DNA from: Dama dama | Taxonomy: Eukaryota; Chordata; Mammalia; Artiodactyla; Cervidae | DNA: 64,000 bases | Direction of reading: 5' to 3' | Assembly: GCF_033118175.1 (NCBI RefSeq) | Contig: NC_083710.1 | Span: forward strand, 43,369,501 to 43,433,500 | In this document: one piece after another, positions 33,330-45,164 of the stretch | How the letters are laid out: each line of letters begins with the position of its first letter | How positions within the stretch are numbered: position 1 is the first letter of the stretch | Program-made: the position numbers and the translations under genes | Notes under the pieces: generated by a model | What the model saw: the letters and a program-made list of their open reading frames with translations, nothing else | What the model was told of the DNA's origin: nothing | Databases searched by the model: none

Positions 33330-34965
33330 GGCACATTTCATTCAAGGATGGACACAGTAAAGGACAGAAATGGTAAGTACTGAATAGAAGTGGAAGAGAT
33401 TAAGAAGATGTGGCAAGAATATATAGAAGTATACAAGAAAAGTCTTAATGACTCAGATAATCACAATAGTGTGGTCACTTACCTAGAGCTGGACATCTTG
33501 GAGTGTGACGTCAGTGTGCCTTAGCAAGCATTACCACAGATAAAGCTAGGGAAGGTTATGGAATTCCAGCTGAGCTGTTTAAAATCTTAAAAGATGAAGC
33601 TGTTAAAGTGTTGCACTCAGTATGTCAGCAAATTTTCGAAACTCAGTAGTGGTCACAAGATCTGTAAAAGGTCAGTTTTCATTCCAATCTCAAAGAAGAG
33701 CAATGCCAAGAAAGTTCAAAACTGCCACACAACTGCACGCATTTCACATGCTAGCAAGGTTGTGCTCAACATCCTTCAAGCAAGGCTTCAACAGTATGTG
33801 AACCGAGAACTTCCAGATGTACAAACTGGCTTTAGAAGAAGCAAAGGAACCAAAGATCAAATTGCCAACATTGGCTGGATCTTGGAAAAGCAAAGGAGTT
33901 CCAGAAAAACATCTACTTCTGCTTCATTGACTATACCAAAGTCTTTATGTGGATCACAACAAATCTCAAGAGTCCTAAAGAGATGGGAGTATCAGACTAT
34001 TTTACCTGTCTCCCAAGAAACCTGTATGTGGGTCAAGAAGCAACAGTTAGAACAACAGGTTGGTTCAAAATTGGGAAGGAATACAACAAGGTCATACATT
34101 GTCACTCTGCTTATTTAACTTATACCTAGAGTACATCATGGCAAATGCCAGGCTGGATGAACTACAAGCTGGAATCAGATTGCTGGAAGAAAGGTCAACA
34201 ACCTCAGATATGCAGATGATACCACTCTGATGGCAGAAAGTGAAGAGGAACTAAAGTGCCTCTTGATGAGGGTAAAAGAAGAGAGTGAAAAAACTGGATT
34301 GAAACTCACCATAAAAAAAAAAAACTAATACCATGGCATCTGCTCCAAACACTTCATGAAAAATAGAAGGAAAGAGAGTGGAAACAGTGACAGATTTTAT
34401 TTTCTTGGGCTCCAAAATCACTGTGGATGGTGACTGCAGACATGAAATTAAGCACACTCATTGGAAGGGAAGCTATGACAAACCTAAACAGAATATTAAA
34501 AAGCAGAGACATCACTTTGCCAACAAAGGTCCACATACCTATGGTTTTTACAGGAGTCATGTATAGATGTGAGAGTTGGACCATAAAGAAGACTGAGCAC
34601 TGAATTCATGCTTTTGAATTGTTGTGCTGGAGAAAACTCTTGAGAGTCCCTTGGACTACAAGGAGATCAAACCAGTCAATCCTAAAGGACTTCAACCCCA
34701 AATACTCACTGGAAGGACTGATGCTGAAGCTCCAATATTATGGCTACCTGATGCAAAGGACTGACTCTTTGGAAAGGATCCTGATGCAGGGAAAGATTGA
34801 AGGCAAAGGAGAAAGGAGTGGTAGAAGATGGAAAGTTTAGATGTCTTCAGCGACTCAATGGACATGAATTTGAGCAAACTCAGAAAGATAGTGGAGGACA
34901 GAGAAACCTGGCATGTGGCAGTCCATGATGTCGCAGAGTTGGACACGACTTACTAACTGAAAAAT
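33330..34965 (+). mobile_element. BovB LINE, 5' truncated, diverged
   Basis: Starts just upstream of the RT domain ('ttcattcaaggatggacaca', 'atggtaagtactgaatagaa') and reaches the 3' terminus ('ggacacgacttactaactga'). Compared with the other copies it has many more substitutions and indels, suggesting an older insertion or less constraint by gene conversion. A run of about 12 A at 34,313 breaks the frame near the RT thumb. Confidence 0.95.
33540..34330 (+). pseudogene. BovB reverse-transcriptase remnant, badly broken
   Basis: Readable pieces in shifting frames are KRSVFIPISK, LPDVQTGFRRSKGTKDQIA and RYADDTTLMAESEEEL, with motif C YADD intact at 34,209-34,220. Motif A has lost several bases ('ctataccaaagtctttatgt'), so this catalytic aspartate region is damaged. 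Not functional. Confidence 0.9.
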
Positions 34966-34982
34966 GATGATGGCAACATCTG

Positions 34983-35010
34983 TCTATCTACCTATCTCTC
35001 TATCTATCTC
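34983..35010. repeat. (TCTA)n microsatellite
   Basis: About seven imperfect TCTA units just after the BovB terminus. Confidence 0.9.
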
Positions 35011-35679
35011 CCACTCCTTCCACTATTAATTGCATGTTTGTAATTACAACCCTGAAGTGAGAGAAGAAGCATCTATTGCCTGGGCAGGCAGGAGCATCCT
35101 GGCTTTTTCCTCCCCTTGCCTCTGGTTCAAGGAGTGTATGTTCTGAGATAAATTAGATCATAGACTTAAATAACATAGTTGGCTTAAATAACATAGTCAA
35201 ATAATTTTATGAGTACATCTTTAGGGTAATGCAAATAGAAAATATGATATCTTATTTCTAGTAACATAGTTTTAAGCACAATCTAGATATGATATGTCAT
35301 AGATTGCTTAATTTTGGTTATATTTGCAGTTATATATTTTGTTTAACATTATGTTATTTAACTACAGGCAAAAATACTTTGTTTCATCATTAGACAGTTC
35401 ACTATTGTCTTAATTTTACTGTGTTCTAAGAAAGCAAGCAATTCTAAACCAATGAGAACAATTCAAATTGATAAGAAATTTGCCTTGTATAGAGTCTACT
35501 GATTTGCTTTATTTTTTAAGAAAATGCTTCTCCAAAAAGTAAATGTTTACTAAAATAAACTATGCTGTCTTTGTACTATAATTAAATCTGCACTCCCCCT
35601 GGTCAATATGCCCTTCACCAGGCCAGTTAACTGTAGGAGAAATTGACAGGTACATGATAAGAGGCCACACCATGGTAGC
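35011..35679. other. Unassigned intergenic DNA
   Basis: Nothing recognised in about 670 bp. Confidence 0.5.
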
Positions 35680-35890
35680 AACCTTGGGCTGTCTAGTCAA
35701 ACAGAGGCATATATAGGTATAACCTCTGCCTCTGCCACTTTAGCATGAGGAGATTTACTTAACCTCTCAAAGCCCCAAAGGTTAATGTGTAAATTGAGGG
35801 TAAAGACAGTTTCTACTTCAAAGAATTGTTGTAAGAATTAGGTGAAATAATGCAGGTAATTGCTAAAACAGGGACTGGTACCTTGAAAAA
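35680..35890 (+). mobile_element. MIR SINE
   Basis: A good ordered match: 'cctctgcctctgccacttta', 'tacttaacctctcaaagccc', 'aatgtgtaaattgagggtaa', 'aaagaattgttgtaagaatt' and 'aggtgaaataatgcag'. This runs from the MIR B-box side to its 3' region. Confidence 0.78.
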
Positions 35891-35944
35891 ATATTTGCAT
35901 GTGAAACATAAAGCACGCTTCCCATAGCCTTTTCTCTAACACAA

Positions 35945-36545
35945 ACGCCCAGATAGTCATTTTAAAATATGTCAGACCATGTCATCTGTATGTGCAATGT
36001 TCTGCAATATCTTCTCTTCTCAGAAAAAATCTAAGGTTGGAATATGGACATTTTACAAGGCTCTCCATGAGTCAGTTCCTCCTGACTCTGACCTCAACTT
36101 TCTCACTCTTTCCCTAATTATCTTACTCCTTGTTCCTGAAATAAACCAAGTGAGTTCCTGATTTGGACCACTGCACTATCTTTCCTCCCAAACCATGAAC
36201 ATTTCTACCAGTTCTCCAGCCACCTCTCTCCATGAGTTTGGTATCTTCTTGGCTGACTTCTTGTTTATTCCACATCTATGTTCAAATTTAATTCATGAGA
36301 CTTCTTTACTCTCCTAATTCACATCTGTACCCACTAGGTTGGCCTTTATTCACTTTTCCTGCTTTGTTTATTTATTTTTATGGCACTTAAAAATGTTTGA
36401 AATGTTACTTGCTTATTTATTTCTTTATTGTTTGTCTCTATCCAATAGAATGTAAGGTCAGAGAGGAAAGGGATATTTTTCCCTTTGTTCACATTGCTTT
36501 TGGACAGTATACTGCATATAGAGAGATTTATTAAATATTTTTTAG
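35945..36545 (+). mobile_element. L2 LINE 3' end
   Basis: 'gtcagaccatgtcatctgta', 'ttttacaaggctctccatga', 'caacatttctaccagttctcc'-like text, 'tttatttttatggcacttaa', 'tttattgtttgtctctatcc', 'aatagaatgtaaggtcagag' and 'aggaaagggatatttttccc' follow the L2 tail in order over 600 bp. Only 3'-terminal ORF2 and UTR remain; a 60-codon frame at its start is noise. Confidence 0.82.
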
Positions 36546-37244
36546 ATTAATAAACCTAGTCAGCATTATTAAGGTTTTAGAATTCCTAACGCCATCAATT
36601 AATTATACAGTCTCAAAAATAGAATGTGACAGATGTCCTCAGGCAAAATACATTATTTGTTTATATTTGTAGAATCTCCATGAAAAAGCACACTTCTTAT
36701 AGGCTTGTATTAAATATTCTATAGTGTCAATATTAAACATTCTATAGTGTTAATGTTACTGAAATTGTAGTTGCACGAAATAGTTTATAGAATTAATACA
36801 TTCTATATAAACTAGCTTAAAGTTAATGTGAAACATTCTGTGAATATTGATGTTCATACAAATGTGAAAACAATCATTAAAATTTTAAAACATAAAAATG
36901 CTGTTGAGTAATTAGAAAACAAAATATAAGTGTCCCTCTTCATTGATAAAATTAGTATAATGTAGCATTGATGGTAATTGAAGAACTTTTTAAAATATAA
37001 TGTATGAAGCAAATTATATATTGCAATCAAAAACAACAAAAAGTAATTTCCTACATTCGTTTTCATTATAAACACTCTTTTTTTTTTGGTTTCACATTTC
37101 ATTAAGTGAGATAAATTATAACATTTAGTATTTTTGTAAATCACATGTTATCAGAGTTATGACCACTCCTGGCCTTAAAAGTGGCCTCCAGTTGCTTTAC
37201 AAATCCACATACTCATACTCCTTTCATGGTGGTTGGTTTAAGGG
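36546..37244. other. Unassigned AT-rich DNA
   Basis: Nothing recognised. A near-duplicate phrase 'attctatagtgt' occurs twice at about 36,715-36,750, a minor local duplication. Confidence 0.5.
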
Positions 37245-37370
37245 TAGATGCATGCTAAGTCGTTTCAGTCATGTCATTTCAGGCTCCTCTGTCCTTGGGA
37301 GTCTCCAGGCAAGAATACTGGAGTAGGTTGCCATTCCCTTCTCCAGGAGATCTTCCCAACCCAGGAATAT
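37245..37370 (-). mobile_element. Bov-tA SINE fragment, antisense, internally deleted
   Basis: 'gctaagtcgtttcagtcatg' passes directly to 'aggctcctctgtccttggga', skipping about 45 bp of the usual BovA, then 'ccaggcaagaatactggag' and 'cttcccaacccagga'. The tRNA-like head is truncated. A 'gtaagt' run of three units follows. Confidence 0.88.
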
Positions 37371-37559
37371 GTAAGTGTAAGTGTAAGCCAATGACACCCA
37401 TATACACCAGTGACTATTTCAGGGTGAACAAATGAACTTAAGTGGTCTAATCAGTGGGAGACGTAAGACTTGGGTTTGACATTCTAGGGAGCATGATGTA
37501 TGTGAAGTCAAGAATTATTAGCACTTTTGCTACCATGACAGAAACCAGCCACAGGATAT

Positions 37560-37769
37560 GTGTGTCTGTTAGTCGCTCAGAACTGTCCGACTGTTTGTGA
37601 CCCGATGGAGTGTAGCACACCAGACTCCTCTGTCCATGGAATTCTACAGGCAAGCATAATGGAATGGTTTGCCATTTCCTTCTCCAGGGGCTCTTCCCAA
37701 CCCAGGGACTGAACCTGGGTCTCCTGCATTGCAGGCGGATTCTTTACCATCTGAGCTGCCAGGAAAGTT
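37560..37769 (-). mobile_element. Bov-tA SINE, antisense
   Basis: Full antisense Bov-tA: 'ttagtcgctcagaactgtcc', 'ccatggaattctacaggcaa', 'cccagggactgaacctgggt' (B-box), 'accatctgagctgcc' (A-box). Target duplication of 14 bp with one mismatch: 37,546-37,559 and 37,770-37,783 ('cagccacag...'). Confidence 0.96.
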
Positions 37770-37783
37770 CAGCCACAGCATAT

Positions 37784-38811
37784 ATTAAGACAAAGCAAAG
37801 ATGAACCAAGGAAATGGCAGAAAGGTGAAGCAGAATTCTTGATCAAATTGTAGCTATAGCCTGTTCATCCTAGCCTTTCAGATTGGAGAACCAAAATATT
37901 TTTTTGTTCATTTAGGACAGTCTTGTTTTTGTTTTATTTTTTTTTTACTGCTGGCAGCCAAAAGCATCCACCATGTTACTGTGACCTCCTGTGTGTTTCC
38001 AAAAACGTGTAAATTAAGAAGTTGCTGCAGAACTGCATGCTAAGTTGTAAAGGTTTCCTGCCAGAATTGACAGTGCCTTCCTATAACAGACAGAGACATA
38101 TAAAGTAACATCTTTGCATTTCTTCCTATGAAGAATATATTACATTAAAATCATCTTTAAGTAATGGAGGGGGAAAGATATTCCATTGCTTTTAGTGAAA
38201 CATTTTCTAATTCCTATGAATTATTCTTTTCCTTAGGTACTAAAAATTCTGCTCAGAATTGTCTTTACCTTTAAAGGAAAAAAAAAAGTCACTTTCAAGA
38301 ATAAAGTTTGCAGATTATTTACATTAATAAAATGCTTTGTTCCCCTTCACTATCCAGCAGAGTTGGATAACTTAAAAGTTCACTTTTAATATATGAAAAA
38401 TGTACTGAGTGTGTGAGAGGTTAGGTGTTTGTGAAAGAAAAAAAAAAGGAAAGGGAAGATAGGTAATTAGCCAAATATAAATAGTTTATAGATTATTCAT
38501 TGCTTTACTTTATCCTTCTTTTGAGAAGGTAATTGGGAACTGATTGCATTCTCAGAATTACTAGAGATGCAGCAGATGGCTTTAAAAATATTCTCAAATT
38601 AAAACAAGTGTAGCATGTGCTCTGGCAACAGAAATCATAAAACTTTATGCATTCACTCTTGTTTTTGCTGATGTAACCTAATGTAAATAAGAATTACATT
38701 TTATTGAAAAGCTACTTCTTGCCAAAGTTCTTATCCTCAACACCATATTAAAGTACCAACTAAATAAACAAGGGACAACTGCTCATAATTGTAGATATTC
38801 TGCAATAAACC
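37784..38811. other. Unassigned intergenic DNA
   Basis: About 1 kb with A/T runs, nothing recognised. Confidence 0.5.
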
Positions 38812-38823
38812 ATAGATTCTTTT

Positions 38824-40060
38824 AGTTCAGTTCAGTGCAGTCCTTCAGTCGTGTCTGACTCTTTGTGACCCCATAAACAGCAGCACACCAGGCCTCCCTG
38901 TCCATCACCAACTCCCAAAGTCCACCCAAACCCGTGTCCATTGAGTTGGTGATGCCATCCAACCATCTCATCCTCTGTTGTCCCCTTCTCCTCCTGCCCT
39001 CAGTCTTTCCCAGCATCAGGGTCTTTTCCAATGAGTCAACTCTTCGCATCAGGTGGCCAAAGTGTTGGACTTTCAGCTTTAACATCAGTCCTTCCAATGA
39101 ACACCAGGACTGATCTTCTTTAGAATGGACTGGTTGGATTTCCTTGCAGCCCAAGGGACTCTCAAGAGTCTTTCCCAACACCACAGTTCAAAAACATCAA
39201 TTCTTTGGCACTCAGCTTTCTTTATAGTCCAACTCTCACATCCATACATGACTACTGGAAAAACCATAGCCTTTACTAGGCGGACTTTTGTTGGCAAAGT
39301 AATGTCTCTGATTTTTAATATGCTATCTAGATTGGTCATAACTTTCCATGCAAGGAGTAAGCGTCTTTTAATTTCATGGCTGCAATCACCATCTGCAGTG
39401 ATTTTGGAGCCCCAAAAAGTAGACTGCCACTGTTTCCCCATCTATTTGCCATGAAGTGATGGGACCAGATGCCATGATCTTAGTTTTCTGAAGGCTGAGC
39501 TTTAAGCCAACTTTTTCACTTTCCTCTTTCTCTTCATCAAGAGGCTCTTTAGTTCCTCTTCACTTTCTGCCATAAGGGTGGTGTCATCTGCATATCTGAG
39601 GTTATTGATATTTCTCCCAGTAATCTTGATTCAGCTTGTGCTTCATCCAGCCCAGTGTTTCTCATGATGTACTCTGCATATAAGTTAAACAAGCAGGGTG
39701 ACAATATACAGCCTTGACATACTCCTTTTCCTATTTGGAACCAGTCTGTTGTTCCATGTCCAGTTCTAACTGTTGCTTCCTGAGCTGCATACAGGTTTCT
39801 CAAGAGGCAGGTCAGGTGGTCTGGTGTTCCCATCTCTTTCAAAATTGTCCAGAGTTTATTGTGATCCACGCAGTCAAAGGCTTTGGCATAGTCCATAAAA
39901 CATAAATAGATGTTTTTCTGGAACTCTCTTGCTTTTTCGAAGAACCAGCGGATGTAGGCAATTTGATCTCTGGTTCCTCTGCTTTTACTAAAACCACCTT
40001 GAACATCTGGAAATTCACAGTGCACGTATTGCTGAAGCCTGGCTTGGATAATTTTAAGCA
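38824..40060 (-). mobile_element. BovB LINE, 5' truncated, antisense
   Basis: 3' terminus 'gttcagttcagtgcagtcct' at 38,824; truncated on the 5' side within the RT domain at about 40,060. This is the best preserved truncated copy: minus-strand frames 38,822-39,184, 39,085-39,441 and 39,549-40,079 cover most of it. A weak target duplication is visible ('atagattcttt' before and 'atagatacttt' after). Confidence 0.95.
39549..40060 (-). pseudogene. BovB reverse-transcriptase domain remnant
   Basis: The open frame holds RGTRDQIAYIRW, FMDYAKAFDCVDHNKLW (motif A) and KGVCQGCILSPCLFNLYAEY (motif B region). A one-base loss near 39,635, in the sequence before motif C, shifts the frame. YADD (39,583-39,594) is therefore intact in the DNA but out of frame with the rest. 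Confidence 0.93.
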
Positions 40061-40072
40061 ATAGATACTTTA

Positions 40073-40968
40073 TATACATTTATTCTATGCAAATAAATAT
40101 TCATACTAGGTAACAATAAAAATTTCATGAAGACAGATGTAAATACAATTGCAAGTTTATCAAATATTAACCTAGGGTTTAGAAAACTTCTTCACTAGCT
40201 GTGATTCCACTTATTTTAATATTGAATACAAAGAATGTATTCACTTTTTATTTATTTTTAACTGATTGGAATATTATTTTTCATCTTTTTTAGAGTTGCT
40301 TTAAGGATTAGGCAAGTTAGATAATTAATTACTCATGAAACTGTTGTATGCTTTTAAGATATTTATAATCTACTTTTCAAACCAACATCATTTTTTCTGT
40401 CTCTTCAGTGTTTTCATAGCAAAGATTCATATGTGATACAGCATGAAGTTACACATTGACAGGAGCACTCAGGAAAATTTAGTTTTTGAGCCTTTCTTGC
40501 TTGATTACCTAGAAAAATTGCCGAAACAATCTAGCCTTTGGTTTTTTCATCTGTTAAAAGGGAGAGGATAAAAGCTAAGACTTTTCTTTAACTAGTTCTA
40601 AAATAGAACCATCCATTGGTTGGACTCAAAAGAGTAAATGATAGAAATAAAATTTGCTTATAGTGAATTATGAAGGGCATAGTTTAATTATTATTGAATT
40701 CGAGTAACAAAATTATTTCTACCAAAAAATTGAAATGTTTTCCTTTTAGCAAAACAGCAATTGCTACATTATTTCATGAGGTATCATAGTGCTATAAGTT
40801 TCATTAATTTCAGTTATTACAATTTTAGTAATTTCCTATACTATTCCCAAAGGTTGATTTGAAAAGTCTACCTTTCATCACACTCCTCCTGTTCCAGTTC
40901 TGTTGGTATCTGTTTGTTCTTCCAACTTGGCAGGAGAGTCCCAACCTCAGATTACTTGTACTCGTTAA
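40073..40968. other. Unassigned AT-rich intergenic DNA
   Basis: Contains one weak MIR match (separate entry); otherwise nothing recognised. Confidence 0.5.
40480..40590 (+). mobile_element. MIR SINE fragment, weak
   Basis: 'gagcctttcttgcttgatta', 'caatctagcctttggttttt' and 'tcatctgttaaaagggagag' loosely follow the MIR core ('agcctcagtttcctcatctgtaaaatggg'). Confidence 0.45.
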
Positions 40969-40978
40969 TTTTGCCTGG

Positions 40979-41211
40979 GGCATGCCTGCTAAGTCACTTC
41001 AGTCATGTCCGACTCTTTACAACCCAATGGACTATAGGTCATCAGGTACTTCTATCCATGAGGATTCTCTAGGCAAGAACACTGGAGGGGATTGCCATGC
41101 CATGCCATGCCCAGGGGATCTTCCTGATCCAAGGATTGAACCTGTGTCTCTTATGTCTCCTGCCTTGGCAGACAGGTACTTTACCACTAGCACCACCTGG
41201 GAAGCCCCCAT
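40979..41211 (-). mobile_element. Bov-tA SINE, antisense
   Basis: 'gtcacttcagtcatgtccga', 'gattctctaggcaagaacac', 'aaggattgaacctgtgtctc' and 'ccactagcaccacctggga' give the full order. Target duplication 'ttttgcctgg' at 40,969-40,978 and 41,212-41,221. A 'ccatg' triplet repeat at about 41,095 and a 'tctcttatgtctcc' duplication are local changes. Confidence 0.96.
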
Positions 41212-41480
41212 TTTTGCCTGGAAACTTTACCAAATCATCACTTGCCTAGATCATTCAGATCTCAGCTCAAATTTCATACTATATTGTGTCTCTAAGTGTA
41301 TCTTTTGTGTAGTGCTCATTAAAACAATATGAAATAATTTTGAGTGTCTGCCTATTTGCTTTTTTCTTTATCTTCACAAGAATATGTGTATATATACCTT
41401 CTGTTTCTTTTAGCTACAGTGGCAAGGTCAGCTCCTGGCAATAAAACCTATCACTGTGGAAAGAAAATAAAACTGCATTT

Positions 41481-41687
41481 GAAAGTAAAAGTGTCAGTCA
41501 CTCCCAACTCTTTGTGACCCCATGGACTGTAGCTCACCAGGCTCCTCTGTACATTGAATTCTCCAGGCAAGAATATTGGAGCGGGCTGCCAATCCCTTCT
41601 CCAGGGGATCTTCCCAGTCAAGGAATCAAACCCAGGTCTCCTGTATTGCAGACAGATTCTTTACCATCTGAGCCACAAAAAAGGCCC
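41481..41687 (-). mobile_element. Bov-tA SINE, antisense
   Basis: 'gtgtcagtcactcccaactc', 'actgtagctcaccaggctcc', 'gaatcaaacccaggtctcct' and 'accatctgagcca' identify it. Target duplication about 13 bp ('aaaactgcattt' ending at 41,480; 'aaaagtgcattt' ending at 41,700). Confidence 0.95.
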
Positions 41688-41700
41688 TAAAAGTGCATTT

Positions 41701-43111
41701 AGGCATTTCTAATATATAAAAAACAAAATTATTTTTAAAATAATATAAAGTTAATTCACTCATAGGCAATGAGTGATAATGAAATTACATATTTAAATTG
41801 TTTTCATAATTTGTCTTGTGAACAAGTAGCTTGCCTAGTAAAATGTGTTACACACATATATATAGTTAAATCTCATGCATATGTTTTTTCTTTTGTAGCT
41901 TATTTGAAATTCCAGGCATTAACAAGAACAAAGTTGTCTTCTTTTTTATCCTTGGATTGTATCAAAGTTCACAAGCTATAGTTCCTTTTTGATTTCAACC
42001 AGGCGTCAGCATAGCTTATTTGCATGACTGATTATAAAATATACTTATTAATTTAATGATGCTCAGCTGCTTCACTGTTCAAGCTCTGTAATAAGAACTG
42101 AGGAGTGACTGACTGATAATGGCTTATCATCTCTCTACTACAAAAGCATGTAAATTAGTAAAATAGACATTTAGTTGTGTTTGTGGGTGTATTCATATGC
42201 TGGAGGTAGGTGTATTATGCTCTTCCATTTCAGTGCATTGCTGCACACTCTTATACAATCCAGGAGGGAAAAATATGTGTGGATAAGCATAGTCAATCCT
42301 ACCCATATATCCTCATCTGGCCAACAACCACTATACCCATTTGCTTAGCCATGAATATGACCAAAAAGATCATATATTCACATCAATAAGGTCTCTTCAT
42401 CTCATCAACCAAAACAGGAACATAAGAGTTGCTTGCATTTTCTTTGACACCTTATGAATAAGGTATCATGACCAAACAAATGCAAATGAATAAATTATGT
42501 TTCATTGAGGGCAAAAAGTTCAGGATGACCTTATAACTAACTTTAAGATGTGTTATTGAAAATAAATGAAGTCCAAATGCTAGATAGCCCCTTTACACAA
42601 GTGATGGGAGAGTATTAACTTTTAACTATTTATTTTATGCTAGAAATTTAAATTAATATATTATTAAAATTTCTATAGTGAAACTTCATAATAAATTTTA
42701 GGGGTGTTTAAACTGCATGATTTTAGTGTTCAAGATAAACATGAAAACAATCATATAATTGGATAACAAAAAATGTAAATTTGAAGACCAAGACATGATC
42801 TCATTATCAAATATGAATGTTTATATAATAAGTGGTGTATGTATATCTATAACAATATAAATATATCTATTATGGGTACAAAAGTTGAAGGAATAATTTA
42901 CATTAAACTACTATCAGAGTCTATCTCCACAAATGGCATTAGAGAGTGAAGAGATTTTGATCTTTAGTTTTGACACTTCAGTTTTATGAGATTTATTGTA
43001 ATGAATGTACATTGCTTTGCAATTAAAAAAAATAATTAACTTAGAAAGGATCTATGGTATATACTTTGCAATTTCCATTTTATTCTTTCAATGTGTGTTT
43101 TGTAATATGTA
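41701..43111. other. Unassigned intergenic DNA, possible conserved core
   Basis: About 1.4 kb without a recognised repeat. The 42,000-42,130 part has higher complexity and holds an octamer-like 'atttgcat' and homeodomain-like 'ttaattt' words. No gene structure is visible. Confidence 0.45.
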
Positions 43112-43113
43112 TA

Positions 43114-43949
43114 CAATAATCCCCCATCTCCAGTTTCAGGGATTTCAGTTACCCTTGGTCAATCTCACACTGAAAATATTAAATGGAAAATCCCAGATAT
43201 AAGCAATTCATAAGTTTCAAATCATATGCTGTTCTGAGTAGTGAGATGAAATCTCACACTGACCAGCTCCATCATACCCAGAAGTAAATCATCCCTTTGC
43301 CCATTGTATCCTGCCCATTAATCTCTTAGTAATGGTATTGATTATCAGATCCACTGTGGCATTATCACAGTGTTTGTGTTCAAGTCACTATTATTTATAT
43401 TTTACATATATTTAATAATGGTCCCAAAGTGCAAGAATAGTAATGCCAGCAATTTGAATAGGCCAAAGAGAAGCTGTAGAATGATTCTTTTAAGTGAAAA
43501 GATGAAAGTTCTTGAATTAAGAAAAAAAAAGAATGCATGCTGAGGTTGCTAAGATCTATAGCAAATCTTCTATTTGCTAAATTGTGAAGAAGGAAAAATA
43601 AATTTATGCTAATTTTCTCCTCTTACCTCAAGCTAAAAAATCGTGGTCACAGTGTGTGACTGGGCTTAATAGAAACAGAAAAGTCAGTAAATTTTTTTAA
43701 ATAAGATACTTCAAGAGAGAGAGAAAGAGACCACATTCATATAGCTTTTTTACAATATACTATTATAATAGTTCTAATTATTAGTTATCATTGTTAGTTC
43801 TTACTGTACCTAATATATAAATTAATATTTATCATAGGTTTATATGTATAAGAAAAAACAAAGTATATACAATGTTCTCTACTAACTGTAGTTTCCAGCA
43901 TCCACTGGGAATCTTGGAAGGTAGCCCCATGGATAAGGGGAGATTATGG
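43114..43949 (+). mobile_element. Tigger-family (Tc1/mariner superfamily) DNA transposon, internally deleted
   Basis: Left end 'caataatcccccatctccag' and the inverted right end ('...ggataaggggagattatgg') are the diverged Tigger inverted termini. TA dinucleotides flank both sides (43,112-43,113 and 43,950-43,951), the superfamily's target duplication. Subterminal text fits: 'tttcagttacccttggtcaa', 'atattaaatggaaaatccca', and on the right 'ttccagcatccactgggaat'. At 836 bp it is well short of an autonomous element (about 2.5 kb) and keeps only the 5' end of the transposase gene. Confidence 0.88.
43418..43720 (+). pseudogene. Tigger transposase N-terminal remnant
   Basis: From the ATG at 43,418 the frame reads MVPKCKNSNASNLNRPKRS, then LLSEKMKVLEL, the start of a CENP-B-like DNA-binding domain. 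Frameshifts follow near 43,520; later text 'gaggttgctaagatctatag' and 'attgtgaagaaggaaaaat' is the rest of this domain. The catalytic DDE region is absent. It is a molecular fossil that makes no protein. Confidence 0.8.
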
Positions 43950-43951
43950 TA

Positions 43952-45160
43952 TTTCTGAGTGTCTCAGAAATATTTGAACTAAAGTTCTTTTAAATACTCC
44001 AAGGCTGTGTTGGAATTTTTCTGCAGCATACATGTGAAAAGTCTACAGAGCCCAGCTCCCACACCTATTTATAAACACTCAGAGGACCCTGGTGTGAGCA
44101 GTGGCATCATTACATTGCTATTTAATAGCACATGCTGTTGATACATTAATTGCTTTATTGACTATTTAAAAAGTTTATGACCTCATCTACATTCCAATTT
44201 GACCTTGTTTTGCACTTTTCTAGTGAATCACCACTTTCAACAACCTACATAATGTGAATTATACCAATAAATTTACAAAATGAAAAAAGAGTCAGATGAT
44301 ATGCAACTCATTATTTTTTTAATCAACTAAATCACTGGTAGGCAGGATTTATATTGCAAAGAACTGCATAATCACAAAACTGTGATGCTATAGTCTCATG
44401 ACTAAGAAAGATGCTCCACTTTTCTAAAGTATAATTTTCTTTTAAATAATAATTACCAGATGACTGAGTTGGGCAATATACTCATGTTTTAAAGCAAGAG
44501 AACGGCTCTAAAACTTAAACTTTAAATAGAGATTTTGCTTGAAAACATCAAATGAATTAAGAATGTGCTCCCTGATACCAAAAATATCTATTCAAAAAAT
44601 ATTCTTAATGAAATTGTCATTGGTAAAGCCTGAGTAGAAGCCTAATACTTCCCAAGAAATGAGAGCTGATTGAGAAATTCACAGAAGTTAATCAAAGCCA
44701 TAACAATTTGGTTGTGATGCAAGATGAAAATAAAATTCTGTATTTTAAAGGTGGTCTGGTATATATATATATACACAATAAAATCTTGTGTAAAGCAGTT
44801 TTGGCAGTTGGCTCATTCCCATTTCACTCTCAAAATGGAAATTATTTTTTTAAAGAGCCCTCACACAGTTTCTCCCCTGCTAGGCACCAAATGGTAAGCT
44901 TGTGAATTCTGTGTCCTAAAAAAGAGGTAAGACAAGGTGTTACATTCCGTGACAGAAAAGATGACACAGACTTTGGGGATATTTATTGAATCTTCCTTAT
45001 TGGAGAGTATTGTTCTGTACAGTGCTCTGAGTGCATAAAAATGGTTTAGCAAAGAGAACACACACAATATTTCCCATGTGAAATGTAAATGAAGGAACTC
45101 CGCAAGAATACAAATGAAAGAATGAGAGAAGAATTAGTGGAAATGATAATTTCGGCGCTA
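43952..45160. other. Unassigned intergenic DNA
   Basis: No recognised repeat or gene. The 44,090-44,260 part, with 'tacattaattgctttattga', looks single-copy and is a mild candidate for a conserved noncoding element. Confidence 0.45.
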
Positions 45161-45164
45161 GATG

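Noticed and set aside
34983..35010. TCTA array as part of the BovB tail
   Set aside because: BovB ends before it and the unit does not match the BovB terminal repeat. Treated as an independent microsatellite.
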